Below are positions 21,980 to 29,489 of a stretch of DNA of 64,000 nucleotides, piece by piece. A program made the position numbers and the translations under genes. How positions within the stretch are numbered: position 1 is the stretch's first letter; every line of letters starts with the position of its first letter. Source of the DNA: Thiohalocapsa sp963695445 (GTDB lineage Bacteria > Pseudomonadota > Gammaproteobacteria > Chromatiales > Chromatiaceae); the NCBI GenBank assembly GCA_963695445.1, contig CAVOGV010000047.1:48371-112370 (forward strand), written 5' to 3'. The notes below the pieces were generated by a model, which saw only the letters and a list, made by a program, of their open reading frames with translations, made no database searches and had not been told where the DNA came from.

Positions 21980-23503
21980 TCATAACCCATACTCCCGCCG
22001 AGCGATCAGCTCGGCCCACTCGAGCGGGCTGAACGGCGCCGCCGCCAGCAGTCCGGCGATCAGGCACAGCGCGGCGGTGATGATCGGTGGCCAGAGCAGG
22101 GCGCCCATGGTCTCGAAGCGACCGCCGAAGACGTGCTCCTTGGGCCAGTCCGCCGGCGGCGGTCGGAACCAGGCGCGGTACAGGATGGGCAGAAAGTAGC
22201 CGGCGTTCAGCAGCGTGCTCGCCGCCAGCACCAGCAGCACCCAATGCTGCCCGGCCTGCACGGCGCCGAGGCCGATGTACCACTTGCTGACGAAGCCGGC
22301 GATGGGCGGGATGCCGATCATGCCCAGCGCGCCGATGCTGAAGGCCAGCGTGGTCCAGGGCATGCGCTGGCCGACGCCGTCCATCTGGCTGACCTTGTGC
22401 ACGCCCAGGGTCTCGGCATAGTTGCCGGCGCAGAAGAACAGCGTGATCTTCATGATGCCCTGATGCACCAGGTGCACCAGGCCGCCGATGGTGGCCACCG
22501 GACCCAGGATGGACGCCCCCAGCGCGATGTAGGACACCTGGCTGACGGTGGAATAGGCCAGGCGCTTTTTCAGGCCGTCCTGGCGCAAGGCCTGGTACGA
22601 CCCGTAGATGATGGTGATGGAAGCCAGCGCCGCCAGCACCGACAGCAGCCCCAGCGAATCGGCGAACTCCACGCCGTAGACATCGTAGACCACGCGCACG
22701 ATGCCGAAGGCGCCGGCCTTGACCACCGCCACCGCGTGCAGCAGCGAGCTGACCGGCGCCGGCGCCACCATCGACTGCGGCAGCCAGCCGTGCAGCGGCA
22801 CCAGCGCCGCCTTGACGCCGAGCCCCGCCAACAGCAGCGCGAAGATCCCGATCAACTGCCCGTGCAGCGTCGCCGGCATGCCCGACAAGACGCCCCCGGA
22901 GACGAAGTCCACCGGCCCGGTCAAGGCCCGCAACCAGACCGCGCCGATCAACAGCGACACACCGCCGGCGAGGGTGTAGGCGAGATAGATCTTGGCGCCG
23001 CGGGTGGCGTCCGGCGTGCCGCGATGGGCCACCAGCGGGTAGGTGGCCAGGGTCAGGATCTCGTAGAAGATCACGAAGGTGAGCAGGTTGCCCGCCAGCG
23101 CGATGCCGACGGTCGCGGACACGCAGAGGCTGAAGAAGCCGAAGAAGCGGCTGCGGTTCGGCGAGTGTTCCAGATAGCCGATGGCGTAGACGGTCGTGAT
23201 CAGCCACAGCACCGTGGACAGCGTGACGAACAGCACCGACAGCGCGTCGGCGTGCAGCACCAGTTCCAGGCCCGGCGCGATGGTGAGCCGGCTCTCGTAG
23301 ACCTGGCCCAGGTAGACACCCCAGATCAGCACGCCCACCAGCACCAATTTCAGCACGGCGCCGAACAGGTTCAGAACCGTCCGCAGTCGATGGCTCTCTT
23401 CCTTGACCAGGAAGATGAAGATGCCCGGCAGCAGCGAGCTCAGCACGATGGCGCCAGGCAACAGCGTCGACAGCGACGGGGACAGCAACAGGGAATCGCT
23501 CAT
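21980..23503 (-). CDS. mrpD: Mrp-type antiporter subunit D (NuoL/M/N-like), second copy
   Basis: 507 residues, about 14 hydrophobic helices, complex I proton-channel family. Key segments: VIFYEILTLATYPLVAHRGT with the TM5 Glu, GVKAALVPLHGWLPQSMVAP, AVVKAGAFGIVRV with its TM Lys, and YSTVSQVSYIALGASI. The start codon overlaps the stop of the preceding subunit (ATGA near 23500-23503). Probably moves protons or couples Na+/H+ exchange in the inner membrane. Reading frame intact. Confidence 0.87.
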   Translation of the reverse strand: MSDSLLLSPSLSTLLPGAIVLSSLLPGIFIFLVKEESHRLRTVLNLFGAVLKLVLVGVLIWGVYLGQVYESRLTIAPGLELVLHADALSVLFVTLSTVLWLITTVYAIGYLEHSPNRSRFFGFFSLCVSATVGIALAGNLLTFVIFYEILTLATYPLVAHRGTPDATRGAKIYLAYTLAGGVSLLIGAVWLRALTGPVDFVSGGVLSGMPATLHGQLIGIFALLLAGLGVKAALVPLHGWLPQSMVAPAPVSSLLHAVAVVKAGAFGIVRVVYDVYGVEFADSLGLLSVLAALASITIIYGSYQALRQDGLKKRLAYSTVSQVSYIALGASILGPVATIGGLVHLVHQGIMKITLFFCAGNYAETLGVHKVSQMDGVGQRMPWTTLAFSIGALGMIGIPPIAGFVSKWYIGLGAVQAGQHWVLLVLAASTLLNAGYFLPILYRAWFRPPPADWPKEHVFGGRFETMGALLWPPIITAALCLIAGLLAAAPFSPLEWAELIARREYGL

Positions 23504-24984
23504 GCGCCGCCTCCGGCATCAAAACCGAGCAGGGTCCACAAGGGGCCAGCGGCGAGCCCCAGCGCGGCGACCGAGATCAGCGCCAGCATTAGCGCCGGCA
23601 CCTCGGCGCGGGCGTCGGTGATGAAGCGTATCGGCGTCGGTTCGAGTCCGAAGGCATGGCTCAGGACCCGGAACACATAGGCGCCGGCCAGCAGCGTGCC
23701 GATGACGGCCACCACCACCCACCACCACTGGCCTGTCTCCAGCGCGCCCTGCATCAGCAACCATTTGCCGATGAAGCTGCCGCTCGGTGGCAGGCCGATC
23801 AGCGACGAGCCGGCCAGGGCGATGGCGAAGGTCGCCGCCGGCAGGGTCTGCGCGGTGCCGCCCAGCTCGTCGATGCGGTCGTGGCCGGCGTGCTTCTGCA
23901 CCAGCCCGGCGGCGAGGAACAGACCGGACTTGGCGAAACCGTGGGTCAGCGCCATCAGCACCAGCGCGGCGATCAGGTTGTCACGGCCCTGGCCGTCCGG
24001 CGTCGCCGCCAGCAGCGGAAAGAACAGGAACAGATAGCCGATCTGGGCCACGGTGGAATAGGCCGCCAGCAGCTTCAGCCGCTCTGCCCGCAGCGCTCGC
24101 CAAGAGCCCCAGACCACGGCCCCAGCGCCAAGCAGCCCGAGCACGAGCGATGCGCCAGGGGTCGCAATCGGTGCGAACAGGTCCAGCCACAGGCGCAGGA
24201 TCAGGTAGAACGCGGCCTTGACCACCAGCGCCGAGAGCGCCGCGCTGACCGGAGCTGGCGCATTGGCGTGGGCCGGCGGCAGCCAGAAGTGCAGCGGAAA
24301 CAGTGCCGCCTTCAGCGCCAGGCCGGCGGTCATCAGGACCAACGCGGTGCCGTCGATGGGGCCTGGAGAACGCATTGCATCGGCGAGCAGCCCCATGTCC
24401 ATCGTGCCATAGGCGGTGTAGAGCAGGGCGACGCCAAGCAGGTAGGTCATCGACCCGAGCAGTCCCACCAGTAGGTAGCGCAGATTTGCCGACACCGCAT
24501 CGCGACTGCCGGTGAGTGCGCCGAGGGCAGCGGCGGCGAGCCCCAGCAGCTCGAGCATCACGTACAGGTTGAACAGATCCGCGGCCAGGAACAGGCCGTT
24601 CAGCGCGGCCCAGAGCAATAACCACAGGGGCCAGAAATGTAGCGCCTTGTCGGCGGACTTGAAGTAGCCGGTGGCATACACGCTGGTACCCAGCGCGACC
24701 AGATTGGCCATCACGAGCATGGCCGCGGACAGCCCGTCCGCTTGCAGCGCAATGCCCAGCGGGACGCCCCAGCCACCGAGTTCCAAGCGCAGCGTTCCGT
24801 GCTGCCAGACGGCGACGGTCACGGCGATGATCACCAGCGTTGTCAGTGTCGCCGTGGCCAGCCCGACCCAATTGAGCAGTGGGCTGGCGGTGGTCTCCGA
24901 ACCGCGGCGCGTGACCGCGACCACCGCGAGCATGGCGCCCAGTAGCGGCACCGCCACCGCGAATGCCAGCAGCTCAGGCGACAT
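23500..24984 (-). CDS. mrpD: Mrp-type antiporter subunit D (NuoL/M/N-like), first copy
   Basis: A polytopic proton-channel subunit: VMLELLGLAAAALGALTGSR, LALKAALFPLHFWLPPAHAN, VVKAAFYLILRLWLDLF and YSTVAQIGYLFLFFPLLA. The start at 24984 (MSPELLAFAVAV) has GGAGG eight bases upstream inside the end of mrpC. An upstream in-frame extension exists but overlaps mrpC heavily. About 494 residues, intact. Confidence 0.87.
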   Translation of the reverse strand: MSPELLAFAVAVPLLGAMLAVVAVTRRGSETTASPLLNWVGLATATLTTLVIIAVTVAVWQHGTLRLELGGWGVPLGIALQADGLSAAMLVMANLVALGTSVYATGYFKSADKALHFWPLWLLLWAALNGLFLAADLFNLYVMLELLGLAAAALGALTGSRDAVSANLRYLLVGLLGSMTYLLGVALLYTAYGTMDMGLLADAMRSPGPIDGTALVLMTAGLALKAALFPLHFWLPPAHANAPAPVSAALSALVVKAAFYLILRLWLDLFAPIATPGASLVLGLLGAGAVVWGSWRALRAERLKLLAAYSTVAQIGYLFLFFPLLAATPDGQGRDNLIAALVLMALTHGFAKSGLFLAAGLVQKHAGHDRIDELGGTAQTLPAATFAIALAGSSLIGLPPSGSFIGKWLLMQGALETGQWWWVVVAVIGTLLAGAYVFRVLSHAFGLEPTPIRFITDARAEVPALMLALISVAALGLAAGPLWTLLGFDAGGGA

Positions 24985-25342
24985 CCGCATGGCCTCCGGC
25001 ATGTTCGTTCGGCCGCGCGGACGGGTCGGCTTGGGGCGCTGGCGAATCGGCATCGGGACCGTCGCTCGGGTTCAGGTCGTCGAGTCGCCTCCCAAGTGCC
25101 AGGGCCAACGCGGTGGCGCTAACGGCAACGACGATGCCGGTTAGCACCAGTGCATGCGGTACCGGGTCCGGGGCCGTGTCATCGCCACGGTAGGCGATCG
25201 CGATCAGCACATGGAACACCCCGCCGCCCATGATGTTGAGCGCGATCAGCTTGCGCACCAAGGGCTCGTGTACCAGGAAAGACCAGATACCGAGCACGAA
25301 GAGGACCATGCCGGCGCCGCCGTAGAGGAATTGGGCTGTCAT
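24974..25342 (-). CDS. mrpC: Mrp-type antiporter subunit C (NuoK-like)
   Basis: 122 residues with three hydrophobic helices of the NuoK/MrpC type: FLYGGAGMVLFVLGIWSFLV, LIALNIMGGGVFHVLIAIAY and ALVLTGIVVAVSATALALAL. The tail is hydrophilic. It overlaps mrpD by a few codons. Its start lies after a 400-base repeat-bearing gap that separates it from mrpB, which is unusual for a normally compact operon. Confidence 0.86.
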   Translation of the reverse strand: MTAQFLYGGAGMVLFVLGIWSFLVHEPLVRKLIALNIMGGGVFHVLIAIAYRGDDTAPDPVPHALVLTGIVVAVSATALALALGRRLDDLNPSDGPDADSPAPQADPSARPNEHAGGHADVA

Positions 25343-25468
25343 TATTGGGGAAGGGGCTAGGGGCTAGGAACGAGATTGTTTGGGACACCAATTCCACCGA
25401 GCGAGGCTTGGCCGGAGACCGAGGGTCGTGATCGCCCCTTTGGCAAGCTTGGGAGCGATCATCGTTTT

Positions 25469-25583
25469 CGTTGTCGTCGTCGTGGTCGGATAGTCGACGA
25501 CGACGACGACGACGACGACAACGACGTCGAACGCTGCAAACTTGACTCATCTCCAAACATTTGGCGTTCTCAAGCGATCTAAG
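25469..25583 (+). repeat. Dispersed intergenic element, copy 2 (GAC tandem tract plus core)
   Basis: A GAC trinucleotide tract with an inverted GTC arm can fold into a long stem. It is followed by ACTTGACTC at 25540 and a core ending CTCAAGCGATCTAAG at 25583. The core aligns end to end with the copy before lysC. The layout, short tandem tract then core, is also the same. Confidence 0.65.
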
Positions 25584-25627
25584 GGACAGTCCAGATAGAA
25601 CATGAGCATTACCGCGGAAAGAAAAAA

Positions 25628-25709
25628 CTACGAAACACGCGAAACACGCGAAAGTCAGCAGGGTTTCCCATGCATCTTGGGAATTTCGCGCTCTTCGCGT
25701 GTCTTGTAG
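25628..25709. repeat. Long imperfect inverted repeat
   Basis: CTACGAAACACGCGAA (25628-25643) pairs with TTCGCGTGTCTTGTAG (25694-25709) with few mismatches, around a loop that has its own short GGGTTTCCCA-type structure. Lies just downstream of mrpB on the transcribed strand. Could act as an mRNA stabiliser or attenuator. Confidence 0.5.
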
Positions 25710-25742
25710 ATCAAAGAAGTTGTACCGGCGGTTATCGAACCG

Positions 25743-26429
25743 TTACGAGCTGGGTCTGCCGCCGACATAGGCGGCCGCGAGGGTGGCGCCGATGGCGATG
25801 GTAGCGGCGGTCTCGATAAACAGAATCAGCCACTTGGCGATTGCTGGTGGGAAGGTGAGAAAGCCACCTCCGAGCGGGATGAGCGCGAGCCCCACCAACA
25901 AAAACACCGCGACACCGGCGATGATCAGCCAGCGTTGGCGGACTTCGTTCGGCAGGCCCGCGCTGCCATCGCCAGCGAGACGCAGGATGACGCCAGCGGC
26001 GCCAAGCAACGCGCCGGCCTGAAATGCGCCGCCGGGTGCGTGTCCGCCGACCCAGAGCATGTAGCCGCCGGTTAGGATAAGCAGCGGAACCACCCAGGTG
26101 ACCATGCCGCGTAAGGCCGGGCCGGCTTGCTGAAACGGCGCCGCGGCCGGCCCCAACGACCAGATTCCGAGCAGCGCCACAAGCAGGACCGCCAGTTCCA
26201 TCAGCGTGTCGTAGGCGCGGAAATTGAGCAGCACCGACGTGACCGGATTCGATACCCCGGATGTGGGCACGTTGGCGTGCGCGATGTCCGCCAGACGCGG
26301 TCCAGGGTCTGCCGCGACGGCCGCGTAGAACACCCACAACAGCAGCGCGCCGATGGTTGCTAGCAGTATGCCGAGCAGGAGACGCAGGTCGCGCTCGCGG
26401 GTGTCGGACATCGGGCCGTTGGCGTTCAT
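25743..26429 (-). CDS. mrpB: Mrp-type antiporter subunit B with fused MbhE-like N-terminus
   Basis: 228 residues. The C-terminal half is the MrpB/MnhB domain (VTWVVPLLILTGGYMLWVGG, HAPGGAFQAGALLGAAGVIL). The N-terminal half (LLLGILLATIGALLLWVFYA, SNPVTSVLLNFRAYDTLMEL) matches the extra domain that in other systems lies at the end of MrpA or is the separate MbhE subunit. It overlaps the preceding gene by four bases. Intact. Confidence 0.85.
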   Translation of the reverse strand: MNANGPMSDTRERDLRLLLGILLATIGALLLWVFYAAVAADPGPRLADIAHANVPTSGVSNPVTSVLLNFRAYDTLMELAVLLVALLGIWSLGPAAAPFQQAGPALRGMVTWVVPLLILTGGYMLWVGGHAPGGAFQAGALLGAAGVILRLAGDGSAGLPNEVRQRWLIIAGVAVFLLVGLALIPLGGGFLTFPPAIAKWLILFIETAATIAIGATLAAAYVGGRPSS

Positions 26430-26731
26430 GGCGTTTCGCGCTCCCCGACGTCGGCGTCTTCGGTGCGTTCGGCATCTGCGCGCCGCTGGGCCGCGCGGCG
26501 GGCGGCCGCGAGCATCAACGCACCGCCGAGACCGGCACCGATCGCGGCCTCGGCGAGGGCGACATCAGGTGCGTGTAATCTGGCCCAGACCAACGACAGC
26601 CAGAGCCCAAAGGCGATGAACAGCATCACGGCCCGACGCGGCTCGGGGCTGGTTACCGCGGCGACTGCCAGGGCCAGCAGCGTCGCCAACAGCACCAGGT
26701 CGAACAGGAGCAGCAGGGTGGATACGGTCAT
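26426..26731 (-). CDS. DUF4040 subunit (MbhD-like, C-terminal MrpA domain as a separate protein)
   Basis: 101 residues with three helices: LLLFDLVLLATLLALAVAAV, RRAVMLFIAFGLWLSLVWAR and LHAPDVALAEAAIGAGLGGA. The APDVALAEAAIG motif is the hallmark of the MrpA C-terminal/MbhD segment. Standing alone, it shows that MrpA is split here. Coupled by overlap to both neighbours. Confidence 0.83.
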   Translation of the reverse strand: MTVSTLLLLFDLVLLATLLALAVAAVTSPEPRRAVMLFIAFGLWLSLVWARLHAPDVALAEAAIGAGLGGALMLAAARRAAQRRADAERTEDADVGERETP

Positions 26732-27042
26732 TGCGGGTCCTCACCATCGCCGCGCAGTGCGCGCTTCGCGATCAGGTGCGCGCCGGTGGCGCCGGACACC
26801 ATCACCAAGAGCCACAACAGCACCAACTTGGCGCCATAGAAGACATCCGGAACGAACGGCAGCAGCCCCAGGATGATCAGCCCCAGTCCGAGATTGTCGG
26901 CCTTGGTCAGGGCATGCAGCCGGCTGAAGAGATCCGGTAGCCGGAGTAGTCCGACCGTCCCCGCGACAAAGAAGAACCCACCGGTCAGGACCAGCAGCCC
27001 GGACAGACCGTGGAGGGCAAGCCGAGCGAGCTCCGAGTCCAT
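26728..27042 (-). CDS. mrpG: Mrp-type antiporter subunit G
   Basis: 104 residues, three helices, with the MrpG/MnhG motif LLRLPDLFSRLHALTKADNL followed by LGLGLIILGLLPF. Overlaps the DUF4040 gene by four bases and abuts mrpF. Small accessory subunit needed for complex assembly in characterised Mrp systems. Confidence 0.88.
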   Translation of the reverse strand: MDSELARLALHGLSGLLVLTGGFFFVAGTVGLLRLPDLFSRLHALTKADNLGLGLIILGLLPFVPDVFYGAKLVLLWLLVMVSGATGAHLIAKRALRGDGEDPQ

Positions 27043-27320
27043 CAGGCGACCTCCTCGTCGCGGGCCGCCGATTCGACCCGGCGCCGGGTGAAGGCAACCA
27101 CGGACACGGCGGCCAGCAGGGCGAAGATCAGCGCGACGTCCACCAGCGCCGGAACGCCCAAGGCCGGGGCCAGCAGCAGCAATGCGCCGATGCCAGAGGT
27201 GCCGAGCAGCTGTGCCGCCATCATACGGTCCGCCGGCGTCGGCCCGATGACGACACGGATGAGCCCGGCAGTCATGCTACCGAGCAATAGCAGCGAGACG
27301 GCGAGGAAGAGTTCAGTCAC
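27042..27320 (-). CDS. mrpF: Mrp-type antiporter subunit F
   Basis: 92 residues from a GTG at 27320. Three helices with the MrpF motif VIGPTPADRMMAAQLLGTSG and VDVALIFALLAAVSVVAFTR. The start overlaps the end of mrpE by eight bases. An upstream in-frame extension lies over mrpE and is not used. Confidence 0.87.
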   Translation of the reverse strand: MTELFLAVSLLLLGSMTAGLIRVVIGPTPADRMMAAQLLGTSGIGALLLLAPALGVPALVDVALIFALLAAVSVVAFTRRRVESAARDEEVA

Positions 27321-27792
27321 GTCGCGTTTGCTCCAGGGGCTCGCCGAATAGATCCGCGATTTGCGCTTCGAGCCGTCGCAGCGCCGCATCGATGTCGTCG
27401 TTGATGTCGAGGGCATGCACGTAGAGGCGAGCGCCGCGCAGATCCGCGCTCAAGGTACCCGGCAACAGGCTGACGCTATCAAGGAAGAATACCCGAGCGT
27501 TGACACTGGTGAGACGCAGATCGTAGGTGCTAATGCCAGGCGCGATGCGCAGCCGAGGCCGCATGACGCGGGACGCCACATCGACGCCCCCGCGGACGGA
27601 CTCGATCAAAAAATACGGCACAAAGCGGAGCATGCCGAGGAGCCGCGGTCCATGGACCGCGGCCCCGCAAGCCGCAGGGCCGCGAGCGTTGCCAGTGCAA
27701 TGGCCGGGATTCCGATGATCCAAGACGACCCGTCAGCACCCGCCAGCGCCAGCCAGATTGCCGTGAACAGGGTCGCACGCGCTAGCGCGGGG
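27313..27792 (-). CDS. mrpE: Mrp-type antiporter subunit E (frameshifted)
   Basis: The N-terminal frame reads TLFTAIWLALAGADGSSWII and GIPAIALATLAALRLAG. After a shift near 27640 the other frame continues RLLGMLRFVPYFLIESVRGG, PRLRIAPGISTYDL and LLPGTLSADLRGARLYVHAL, which is standard MrpE. The break coincides with a perfect 22-bp palindrome (27642-27663). The start codon is not certain: no ATG or GTG was found in the first frame, so the given start is approximate. First gene of the locus. Confidence 0.75.
27642..27663. repeat. Perfect 22-bp palindrome inside mrpE
   Basis: Two perfectly self-complementary 11-base halves centred on CCATGG, outer arm GCCGCGGTCC. It resembles the cores of the hairpins at 29381-29412 and 34127-34156. 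It sits exactly where mrpE changes frame, so it may have caused a sequencing compression. Confidence 0.6.
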
Positions 27793-28243
27793 GCAATGCC
27801 GATCGTCGAACTAATCGCTGATCTGGATGGTCACTCGGGATTGGTGGTCACGTCTGGAGTCAGTCTCTTTTCCGCGGATGGTCGAAAGCAGACTAAGCCA
27901 TGGGAGGTTGTGGCGATTGATCGCGAACTGAAGCGGTGGCCGGTCGCAGGCGCAGAAAACATCGGTTTTTCGGAATTATGCAACGAAAATCTCCGTTCTG
28001 GATGGCCCGGTCTCCGGGTTGTCGGCGGGACCGGAGTGTATCAAGCAACGCCGGCTGCCAATGGAAAAACCTTAGTAAGTCGGTGTTTACTTCGCTGCTG
28101 GCCAAGCCTGCCCGAGACCTGGACCGCGCCGAGAACCCCTCGGGCAGGCGCGCTGGTTTCAACGGGCACGGCCCGATGCGCTTGTTTTCGGTCTCGCCGG
28201 TTCTAATTTCGGCATCAGAGCTTCATTCTTATAGGTGATTTAC
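27793..28243. other. Divergent intergenic region mrpE-DUF2333
   Basis: No gene recognised. It must hold promoters for the mrp locus (minus) and the DUF2333 gene (plus). An 11-bp inverted repeat, GCCTGCCCGAG (28106-28116) and CTCGGGCAGGC (28139-28149), is the only clear structure. AGGTGA just before 28244 is the ribosome site for the plus-strand gene. Confidence 0.45.
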
Positions 28244-29365
28244 ATGTCGACGGATACCCTGCGCAAACCCAATCCCCTGCCGGAGCCGAAGGACCCGACT
28301 CCAGAATCTGCCGCGAGCGGGGGCGCTGACGATGAGACGGCCGGCGCGAAGTCCAAAGGGGGCGTTTCTTGGACAGCTACGTTGTTCGGTTCGGTGATGG
28401 TGTTGGCAGCGCTGGCGATCGGGCTGGGGCTTTGGTGGACGCTTCAGCCTCCCAAGTTCGATGTCATTGTCAACGCTCAAGAAATGCTGGGGATTTCGGC
28501 TGGCGATGACGAGCGGGGAGGCGATGGGGAAGCAGCCCCGCAACTGGCTGTGGGTGCAGTAACCGTGGCCGCTGCTGCCAGGGTGGCCGAGACCCTGCTC
28601 GACAAGCCCGGTGGCTATCTGTACAACGACGTCTTGCCCCCTGGGGTGCTGATGGACAACATCACGAGCTGGGAGTATGGCGCGCTGACCGAACTGCGGG
28701 ATTCGGTGCGGTCTTTTCGTAACGACTTCAGTCGCTCGCAGACGCAATCGATCGAGAACATCTATCTGAGAGAGGCGGATTCCGAGTTCAACTTCGACGC
28801 GGATGCATGGTTCCTGCCGTCCGCGGAAGAGGAGTACCGGCAAGGCGCGGTCGCGCTGCGCGCGTACCTCGACGCGTTGGTTTCTGGCGAGGATCAGACG
28901 GCAAGGTTCTACGCCCGCGCCGACAATCTGAGCGCCTACCTGGCGGTGGTTGAAAAGCGTCTCGGTAGCTACGGCCAACGCCTTACTGCGAGTGTCGGCG
29001 ACGCCGAATTGACAGCCGCGTTGACCGCCGGTGGCGGTGTCGGAGCACAGACACTCGATCCGACCGCTTGGGATCAGATCGACAACGTCTTCTATGAGGC
29101 GCGGGGGTATGCATGGGCGCTGCTGCACATGATGAAGGCGCTTTCGGTGGACTTTGGAGACGTGCTCCAAGATAAAAACGCCGAGATCTCGAAGCAGCAG
29201 ATCATCCGCGATCTGGAACTGGCGACCATGCGCAAATGGAGTCCGATTGTGCTGAACGGACACGGCTATGGTGCGCTCGCCAACCACTCGCTGGTGCTGG
29301 CGTCTTACATCGCCCGAGCCAATGCCGCGGTCTTGGACCTGCGGATGCTGTTGCAGCGGGGCTAG
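28244..29365 (+). CDS. DUF2333 family inner-membrane-anchored protein
   Basis: 373 residues: a hydrophilic N-terminus, one TM helix (FGSVMVLAALAIGLGLWWTL), then a large periplasmic region with GGYLYNDVLPPGVLMDN, WEYGALTELRDSVRSFRNDF and YEARGYAWALLHMMKALSVD, which match the DUF2333 family of proteobacteria. Function unknown in the family. Start at 28244 is set by AGGTGA. Intact and apparently monocistronic, with a hairpin after the stop. Confidence 0.83.
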   Translation: MSTDTLRKPNPLPEPKDPTPESAASGGADDETAGAKSKGGVSWTATLFGSVMVLAALAIGLGLWWTLQPPKFDVIVNAQEMLGISAGDDERGGDGEAAPQLAVGAVTVAAAARVAETLLDKPGGYLYNDVLPPGVLMDNITSWEYGALTELRDSVRSFRNDFSRSQTQSIENIYLREADSEFNFDADAWFLPSAEEEYRQGAVALRAYLDALVSGEDQTARFYARADNLSAYLAVVEKRLGSYGQRLTASVGDAELTAALTAGGGVGAQTLDPTAWDQIDNVFYEARGYAWALLHMMKALSVDFGDVLQDKNAEISKQQIIRDLELATMRKWSPIVLNGHGYGALANHSLVLASYIARANAAVLDLRMLLQRG

Positions 29366-29380
29366 TCCTGGCCGCGTCTC

Positions 29381-29412
29381 GGCCCGCGGTTCAAGCTCCT
29401 GGACCGTGGGCC
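29381..29412. terminator. 32-base palindrome between convergent genes
   Basis: GGCCCGCGGTTCAAG pairs with CTGGACCGTGGGCC with few mismatches. It lies 16 bases after the DUF2333 stop and before the end of the convergent ATPase gene, so it could be a bidirectional terminator. It is similar in sequence to the hairpin at 34127-34156. No T-run follows. Confidence 0.5.
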
Positions 29413-29489
29413 GGTCGCTGCTAGCGGTCGCCACCGTCGGCGCCGCGCTTCTGATCGCGCAATCATCGTCTTAGACCGCGGCATGCGGC

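Larger units (their letters stand above)
25343..25742. other. Repeat-filled gap inside the mrp operon
   Basis: No gene. From left to right it holds a CGTTGTCGTCGTCGT arm and its reverse complement in a (GAC)n tract (25469-25525), a dispersed element core (25540-25583), and a long imperfect hairpin (25628-25709). The gap could create a promoter, an mRNA processing site or a terminator between mrpB and mrpC; the sequence alone does not decide. Confidence 0.6.

Noticed and set aside
22133..23680. 515-codon plus-strand open frame opposite mrpD
   Set aside because: Composition dominated by Gln, Arg, His and Asp as expected for the reverse of a membrane protein gene. No family seen.
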